64,000 nt of DNA, taken from assembly GCA_011009095.1 (NCBI GenBank), contig VTPC01003716.1:10600-74599 (forward strand), given 5' to 3'. Shown piece by piece: positions 58,030 to 64,000 of the stretch (the first letter of the stretch is position 1; every line of letters begins with the position of its first letter). The translations under genes were made by a program, and so were the position numbers. This DNA is from Ignelater luminosus (taxonomy: Eukaryota; Arthropoda; Insecta; Coleoptera; Elateridae). The notes beneath the pieces were generated by a model. That model was not told where the DNA came from and did not search any database. It saw only the letters and a list, made by a program, of their open reading frames with translations.

Positions 58030-59060
58030 AATGCGTTTCGCCAAAAAAGGACAGCTATTGAATTAGATCTTCTAACACTTAACTTAAAGTTAAACATCTT
58101 GAAGTGACTTTACACTTCAAACTAACTTATAATCAACGCATTTACAAAATAATAAAGAACAAGTCAACAGCAGTAATGGTGATAAGACAAATGTATGGAA
58201 AAATTTAAAAACTCCAGATCAATTGTTGTAGACTGATAATAGCATGCTAAAGCAGTCAGAACAATAGTGACATTTCGTATAGCAGCCAAAAACACTGCAA
58301 ATATCAAGAGTACTTAACACAAGCAATACTCTCTTGAATACTGACAATCTGAGAACGACAGGCCTTGGTCAATCTTCAACTTGAAGAACAATAGGTACTA
58401 TAACTTTTAACAAGAGATCAGACTATTACACTATTCAATAGTACACTTGCACAAAACCTTTAGGTAACTAAATTGACAGAAATCTCTGGAATAATACCTA
58501 TTTTGAAAACTACTTGATGGATTCATTTGGTTTATTCTACTCTGACTATCCTTAGAAAAACATCCCATAGTCTTTCAGGCTATCGTAATTGCTATGCAAG
58601 GACGCTTATATAAAAACTTAGATTTGGGAAGAAACTACCCAAACAAACAAAACGTACTATCTAATAGTCATACGGCACTCAAAACTTTTTTAAGAACCAA
58701 GGTCACATAAAAACTGAATGCCAACAGGCATTGGAATGCTGCTAAACTGATTTGATTGTCACAATTAAATAATTTCAAGGGCAAAAAGTTGGTCAACCAG
58801 CTAAACGTTTGTTTTTTTATCCAAAGTCGGTGTTTGGAATGCCACGATACTGTCTGAAATATTGGATCAAAGAGCAACAAAATCAGCACAACTTAGAGAT
58901 GGACCATGAAAACAGCTTCGATAGGCTGATTCTACACGAACAGTCAAATTGATCTGAATGGCAGGACACATCAGTGTCAAGCTAATCGGAAGTTTTCCTT
59001 TTTGGTCCAGAGCCGAATCTTAGAATATGCAAAAACCAAAAGCAGCAAAATAAAAATGGA
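58030..59060 (+). pseudogene. Jockey/R1-type LINE remnant: RT end and RNase H-like region
   Basis: At 58,085-58,200 the translation VKHLEVTLHFKLTYNQRIYK and STAVMVIRQMYGK matches the block after the RT domain (VKYLGVxLDxKLxWxxHI ... RxxxGxxWGL) of Jockey- and R1/I-type LINEs. After many frameshifts, 58,570-58,760 gives IVFQAIVIAMQG, then VLSNSHTALKTF and VTKKL-like pieces, which correspond to the RNase H domain (VFQAEVxAI ... ICSDSQAALxAL), with the DS active-site Asp changed to Asn. Near 58,960, MAGHISVK recalls WVPGHSG, and FPFWSRAES recalls GPEPFxGIS. This is a 5'-truncated, heavily decayed copy. The exact clade cannot be fixed by eye. Confidence 0.7.
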
Positions 59061-59093
59061 CCATCTACAAAAAGAGCTATTAAGCGAGCAGTT

Positions 59094-59135
59094 ATCTATC
59101 TCTTTCTCTCTCTCCCTCTCTCGCTTTCTCGCTCG
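59094..59135 (+). repeat. (TC)n-rich low-complexity tract
   Basis: A run of CT/CTC units ending in CTCGCTTTCTCGCTCG. It makes the Ser/Leu-rich part of a plus-strand frame here, so that frame is an artefact. Confidence 0.85.
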
Positions 59136-62100
59136 AAGCGTTACGATGTTGCATGACGTAAAAATAGGCAGTTCTACTGCCTCTACGTCACTTGTAATAA
59201 GTCTTCGTTACCCTAACGTTTTGGTCGCTGTTTAACAGCCGCGATTTGATAGACAAACTTGGCTGGACAACTCTGAAAGTGGTTGTTAGCGGCAAAACAG
59301 TGACATTTAACGCAGGTGTGGACTCAAATAAGTAAGTCAGCCTGTAGGACTACAGAAAGTCTAATTTAGTAGCAAATGTCCTACCTACATTAGAAGCGTA
59401 GGAAAATTTTATTTGCAGGACAAAACGAGTTTGATATATTTAGAAAATTCAGGTTTACTCGAAACCGATTCAGCTTAGGGAAAAAAACTCAAATATCGAC
59501 TAGAAGAAAATTGATTGGAAATAGAAACAAAAGATGCTTGATAGACTTGCGTCAGAAATAAAAATGACATTTGCGTATTCCAAAAACGGAGATTGCTCAC
59601 AATCGTCAGCAAGTAAACTTACACCCAAGACTATCATCAAATATGCACAACAATGGGATCATGAAATATGTTTTGTGATCGAACGTAGAGAAAATTACGC
59701 TACGGGAAACAAAAACAAAATTTTGAAAAATATTATGCAATTCTTGACAATAAAATTTTACTTGCAAATTATTGTAGTTAGCGGGACTAAACAATATTGG
59801 TAATAAAGTCTGGCCTTAGTCTCCAAACATTCAAATGTCAACTTTATGTGGGATACTTGGACAAATATCAAGCTATTAAATCCTGAAGCTATAGGTAATT
59901 AACGAATCAATATTTCTTTATAAATTCAAATATTCAAAATGGAAATAAATTATAAGAAAAATGATGGAAACAGTTTTGATTTCTTTTGTTTCTTACCTTG
60001 CTATTTAATTATATTTTTATTTTACTTATTGTTTATAGCTCTTATGCTCCACTTCTTCGTATATTTCTTGTTCTTATTTAATTCAATTGTTTGAATGTTT
60101 CGATTTCTCAATAACATTTAAAGAAAGCCATACAAAAGTATTTATATGTTATATTTCATATTTATTATTTTACTTTGAAATGATATACATACTATAAATA
60201 GCCTTTAATAATTTAAAGAACGAAATAAATAAATAAATAAATTTAAAAATAGATTTTAATTTGTAGTAGGTACAATAATAACATTAATATCCCACGATCT
60301 TAAATTAAAATAACCACAACTATTAGAAACCGATACTAACCCCATTAATATTGCATTATAGTATACTATTTATTGCACGCAAGTGCATATCGTAGACCAA
60401 GTGATCCGCAGATAAGCTGCAGATATAATTATAGCTCTGATTAATTTCACTTCCTAAAGCTATAGTTATTCACGACTATTAAAGTATTTATATTTCATTT
60501 TGTATTATTTCAGATTAAATGCTTGTTCTGTATTGAACCCTTTACTTTTCTAGATTAAATGAGAAACATACTATACCAATTATACATAATATTTATCTTT
60601 TGTAATTTTAAAGTAAACTGCAAAGCAAACCAAATTTCTAATTAAAGTAATATTCAGTATACAACGTGTATGCTGAAGTGGAAACGACCTGTTTTAATAT
60701 TTCAATGCTCAGTTGACTAAAGAAAAATATTTGAATATACGTGTGAGAGAATGCCTCTTTTTTATCTTAAATAGGGTACAGAGTGATTCACTAGTAATGA
60801 CAAGTCTAGTAGAAGCTGAGATGCAGCCTACAGGTCACTTCAACTTTTTTCATTTTACAAACATCATAAGACAGAGAGACATACCTGGTTTTCTGTTTTG
60901 TATTTTGACATAATCTAGAACCACCAAGAGCATAGCCACAGCACCTACAGCTAGTGTTCAGCTATAATGCAATCCAAAATTACCGTTTATTTTGCAAATG
61001 GATGCGAGTCCTTTACCAACCAGATGGGGACCAGCAAACGGTGATATTGTGTGCTAGCATAGCTTAGCTCGAAGATTATTAACAGCAAACACCTCCCTTG
61101 GTTTCAGCAGATGAAGAACAAAAAGCACTTCCCTAGAAAAGAAATCCAGTTTCCGGACATTCTATCTTCCAATCCTATAATAGAAGTCGGTGGATATGAC
61201 CATATCACAGTTCTTTAAAACTATATAATTGACGCTTTTTGTATTTATTTAGTTTGATATGACGAACTTACTGAAATGGCATTACAAAATCCAATCTAAC
61301 GGGAAAGTCGTATGAGAGTTTGGATAAGTCTGAAGTATTAAGTACAAAAAAGGGCCTGTGGAAAGTTTTTACCAATTTTAGAAATTCCAGGGTCCTTCCC
61401 TGCGAATAATACGTACAAGATTCCCTGACTTTTCCATGTTTTCCTTGGCCCTTACTTTGTGAACCTTAATCAACAGTTATTTTATATAAAATAAGGTACT
61501 CGGACTTTTCAACCAACGAGTGAGCAGAACAAAATTTTTTTGGAAAGACTGACTTGTAGTAGTTTTGTAAATATATGGATCTTCTAGCAGCTGAACTTTT
61601 AAATAAATGGAATTGGAATTCATTAAATGACCAGTTCGCCACTGATAGATTTCCAGTTGACACTGAGGTCAGTGCAACAAAGCATACTACGTGCAATCGA
61701 CATGTGTGAATCAGTATATTGTGAGATATGTCGTTTAAGCATAAAAAGAAAATGAGTATGAGTATGCACAAAATTTTTTTAAGAAAAGTTAAAAATGCAT
61801 GACAATTCTAGGCCTTCTAGGTTTCCTAGGTGAAGGAGAACCCTGAATTACTACTAATAAAAAAGTTATGGACAAACAAAATCGAAAATTTAGTTATGTG
61901 ATTCAGTTAGGACACAGCCGAGATCCAGTCGCCAATCTAGTCAAAATGTTCACATTCTTGTTTTCTAACAATAGAAGAAACTCTACGCTTTAGAGGAAGT
62001 TAAGCGAGTTTTTTTACTAATATCATTGGGCTGCGCTGAAACGAGAAATCCGCTGCATGCTGTGCGCCCAAAGCAACCCGATGCCCTACAAAGATGTGTT

Positions 62101-63264
62101 ACGCCGTAACATTTTATTTTGAAACGCTTTGTATATTTTCGAATTTGAAGTACTTTGTATATTTTTGTTTTATTTTCAATAATTTTCTCATGTTGGTTTT
62201 TCATTGACTTATTTTCATCAATTTTTTGTATTATCTAAAAATTCCTTTTTACATGTTAGCTTAGAAATCAGCTGTTTCATTTTCATGCAAATATTATATT
62301 TCCATTCAGTCCTTCTAGTGATATCTAGTGATTAAAATTTGTATTGTATGAGTTGTGAATTCTGCGCTTTCCTCTGCAGACCTCAAACATATACACACGT
62401 TATTTTCGTTCCTTCAGCGATTGGATTTTCAGGTAAATCAGCTTTTGCATTCATTTTATTTTGTCTAATCCTTTGATTATTTCTATAGGATTGCCTTTTT
62501 CCTTTCTACCGTATCGTCAATTATTATCGTTATCCCGCTGTTTACCTACTTATTACCATTTGGATTGCAATTGCGTCGTTAAGACCACTCCAAGGGCGGG
62601 GTCGCCATCTTGATCCATGTTTTATAATTGACTGATAATTCAATTATTAATCTGTTATGAGGAATTGGTTTATGGAATATCCCTATACGTTGCTGGTGAC
62701 CATCTCAATTCAAAATCTAGAGTCCAGATAGTCCCTATCTCGTTCACATAATATATGACAAGACAAAGAAAGGTATTTATTTATTGAATTTCACTTAAAT
62801 GAATACTCGTTATTGGAGCGTAAGCTAGGTTTTATTATTTAAGTTATTATCAAACTAAAACTCACTAGAATATTAATAGAATTCAGTTCTTTTAACGTTA
62901 TTGTTTGACCCTGACTTCACTGCAAAGTAAGTTTGTATCTGTAACAATTATTGTTTTTGCATTTGATAATTCTCTGTTCTAGTGAAATCAGAGAATCTAG
63001 TGAAATTTAATCAATAAAATAACTAATGATTTTTGTGTGTTTATCATAATTTGATTTGGTTATAAAAATTTTGATTTATCGTTTTCATTTTTTTCTTAAT
63101 CATAGTAATGCTGTTATGAAGGCCTTCAAGGGTTACTATTTAGTATTATTAAATTGATCATACCATAGAGACAATATAATATGAATGTTTTGTTCCTTTT
63201 TTTTAACTTAGGTATGTAACGCTAATAAATATATTGAATTATGATTAAATAAAGGGTTTTAAAA
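59136..63264. other. AT-rich region without supported genes
   Basis: A frame at 59,534-59,803 (89 codons) reads LDRLASEIKMTFAYSKNGD and KTIIKYAQQWDHEICFVIER, without a family I recognise. (AAAT)n is present at 60,222-60,243. A patch at 61,370-61,455 carries TTCCCTGACTTTTCCATG-like sequence seen in many dispersed repeats, but no ends were found. The rest shows nothing. Confidence 0.35.
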
Positions 63265-63266
63265 TA

Positions 63267-64000
63267 AGAGGTGTTATTTTGAATAGCCCGCTATTTCGGT
63301 AGATGTCACTTTTGAAGCTATCATTTTTTGACATTTGACAAGTAGAAACTACGCCATTAATAAATATGGAACGATACACGCTTCAACAACGCATTGAAAT
63401 TATTAAAATTCACTATAAAAATGGTGAAAATTTGGCAGAGACGGTTCGTAAAACTCGAACATTTTTGGGTCACCGTGAAGCACCTTGTCTGACCGCAATA
63501 CAGAAATTGGTGAAAAAGTTCGAGCTCTTGGGACAAGTTAGTGATGTGAAGAATAAAACCCGTGCACGTCGCTCAAGAACAGCCGAGAATATTGCTGTTG
63601 TAGCCGAAAGTGTTAAAGAAAACCCAGGTTTGTCCATTCCTCGTCGTTCTTTGGAATTAGCCATTCCACAAACGTCATTACACCGTATTTTGCATAAAGA
63701 TTTGGGTCTTAAGGCTTATAAAGTCCAGTTAACACAAGAACTCAAGCCGGCCGATCATCAACAACGTCGTGTCTTTGCTGATTGGGTCGTTGAAATGCAT
63801 GAAAATGATCCAGAATTCCATCGAAAAATCATCTTGAGTGATGAGGCCCATTTCCACCTCGGTGGCTTCGTCAACAAGCAAAATTGTCGGATCTGGGGCT
63901 CAGAAAATCCAAGAGTTATTGTTGAAAAGTCTCTCTATCCTCAACGTGTGACTGTTTGGTGCGGTTTATGGTCCGGCGGAGTCATTGGACCTTACTTTTT
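63267..64000 (+). mobile_element. Tc1/mariner-superfamily element, cut by the window edge
   Basis: The transposase frame below is preceded by about 100 bp that begins, after a TA at 63,265-63,266, with AGAGGTGTTATTTTGAATAG. I take this as the left inverted repeat, but the right end lies beyond the window, so the boundary is an inference. Composition changes sharply here from plain AT-rich DNA. The element is unlike mariners A-D. Confidence 0.7.
63366..64000 (+). CDS. Tc1/mariner-superfamily transposase, N-terminal two-thirds, open
   Basis: Starts at the ATG before ERYTLQQRIEIIKIHY and runs 211 codons to the window edge without a stop. It has an N-terminal helix-turn-helix of the DUF4817 type (about 1-60, with AIQKLVKKFELLG), a linker rich in Arg (NKTRARRSRTAENI), a second helix-turn-helix (about 72-118, SLHRILHKDLGLKAYKVQLT), the motif ELKPADHQQRRVFADW, and the first catalytic Asp at residue 159 (ILSDEAHFHLGGFVNKQN), followed by WGSENPRV and VTVWCGLWSGGVIGPYFF. 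These blocks are typical of a Tc1/mariner group widespread in insects whose catalytic spacing differs from true mariners; I cannot see the last two residues and so cannot give the DDxD/E class. It would act in the nucleus on its own inverted repeats. It may be intact, which cannot be decided from this window. Confidence 0.88.
   Translation, partial: MERYTLQQRIEIIKIHYKNGENLAETVRKTRTFLGHREAPCLTAIQKLVKKFELLGQVSDVKNKTRARRSRTAENIAVVAESVKENPGLSIPRRSLELAIPQTSLHRILHKDLGLKAYKVQLTQELKPADHQQRRVFADWVVEMHENDPEFHRKIILSDEAHFHLGGFVNKQNCRIWGSENPRVIVEKSLYPQRVTVWCGLWSGGVIGPYF

Noticed and set aside
61370-61455. TTCCCTGACTTTTCCATG-type sequence resembling a widespread dispersed repeat
   Set aside because: The motif is short and no element boundaries or coding sequence support it.
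1-64000. CRISPR arrays, rRNA genes and tRNA genes
   Set aside because: No regularly spaced direct repeats with unique spacers, no rRNA-like sequence and no convincing cloverleaf were seen on either strand.

Overview
The window looks like AT-rich nuclear DNA of an insect (or another arthropod): long A/T-rich stretches without open frames, one short coding exon with consensus splice sites, and many transposable elements of kinds that are typical of insect genomes (several mariner lineages, piggyBac, hAT, Transib-like, and RTE-, R2- and Jockey/R1-type LINEs). I cannot name the species. There is no bacterial-style operon, CRISPR array, rRNA or tRNA that I can support.

Layout. 0-1.3 kb: minus-strand host exon (998-1264). 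1.9-3.5 kb: decayed RTE-like LINE with an (AAG)n tail. 4.1-5.8 kb: a short tandem duplication, an internally deleted mariner (element A) and a piggyBac transposase remnant. 5.8-17 kb: mostly featureless AT-rich DNA. 17.1-18.85 kb: a second RTE-like LINE broken by a GC-rich block. 18.9-22.7 kb: AT-rich, with a weak first-exon candidate near 21.9-22.1 kb. 22.7-25.9 kb: a 0.45-kb tandem duplication, an unidentified minus-strand frame and two R2-like LINE fragments. 27.0-27.9 kb: deleted mariner B. 30.4-31.7 kb: nearly intact mariner D. 33.3-34.0 kb: a non-autonomous Transib-like element whose ends resemble V(D)J recombination signals. 35.2-36.5 kb: nearly intact mariner C, the same family as B. 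39.9-42.3 kb and about 48.0 kb: members of an unidentified interspersed repeat family. 43.75-45.1 kb: deleted piggyBac-like element with TTAA flanks. 52.7-53.65 kb: hAT transposase pseudogene. 56.8-58 kb: a GC-rich island, followed by the 3' end of a Jockey/R1-type LINE with an RNase H-like region (58.0-59.1 kb). 63.27 kb to the edge: a Tc1/mariner element with an open transposase frame that runs out of the window.

How it fits together. Apart from the exon there is no cellular gene I can support, so this is most likely a long intron or intergenic region that has gathered mobile DNA. The elements differ in age. The LINEs, hAT and piggyBac copies carry many lesions. Mariners A and B are internal-deletion derivatives. 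Mariner C is stopped by one nonsense codon and mariner D by one 5-bp duplication. The element at the right edge is open as far as it can be read. The clearest unusual structure is the Transib-like element at 33,328-34,017: both ends have a CACAGTG heptamer, a 23-bp spacer and an A-rich nonamer-like sequence.
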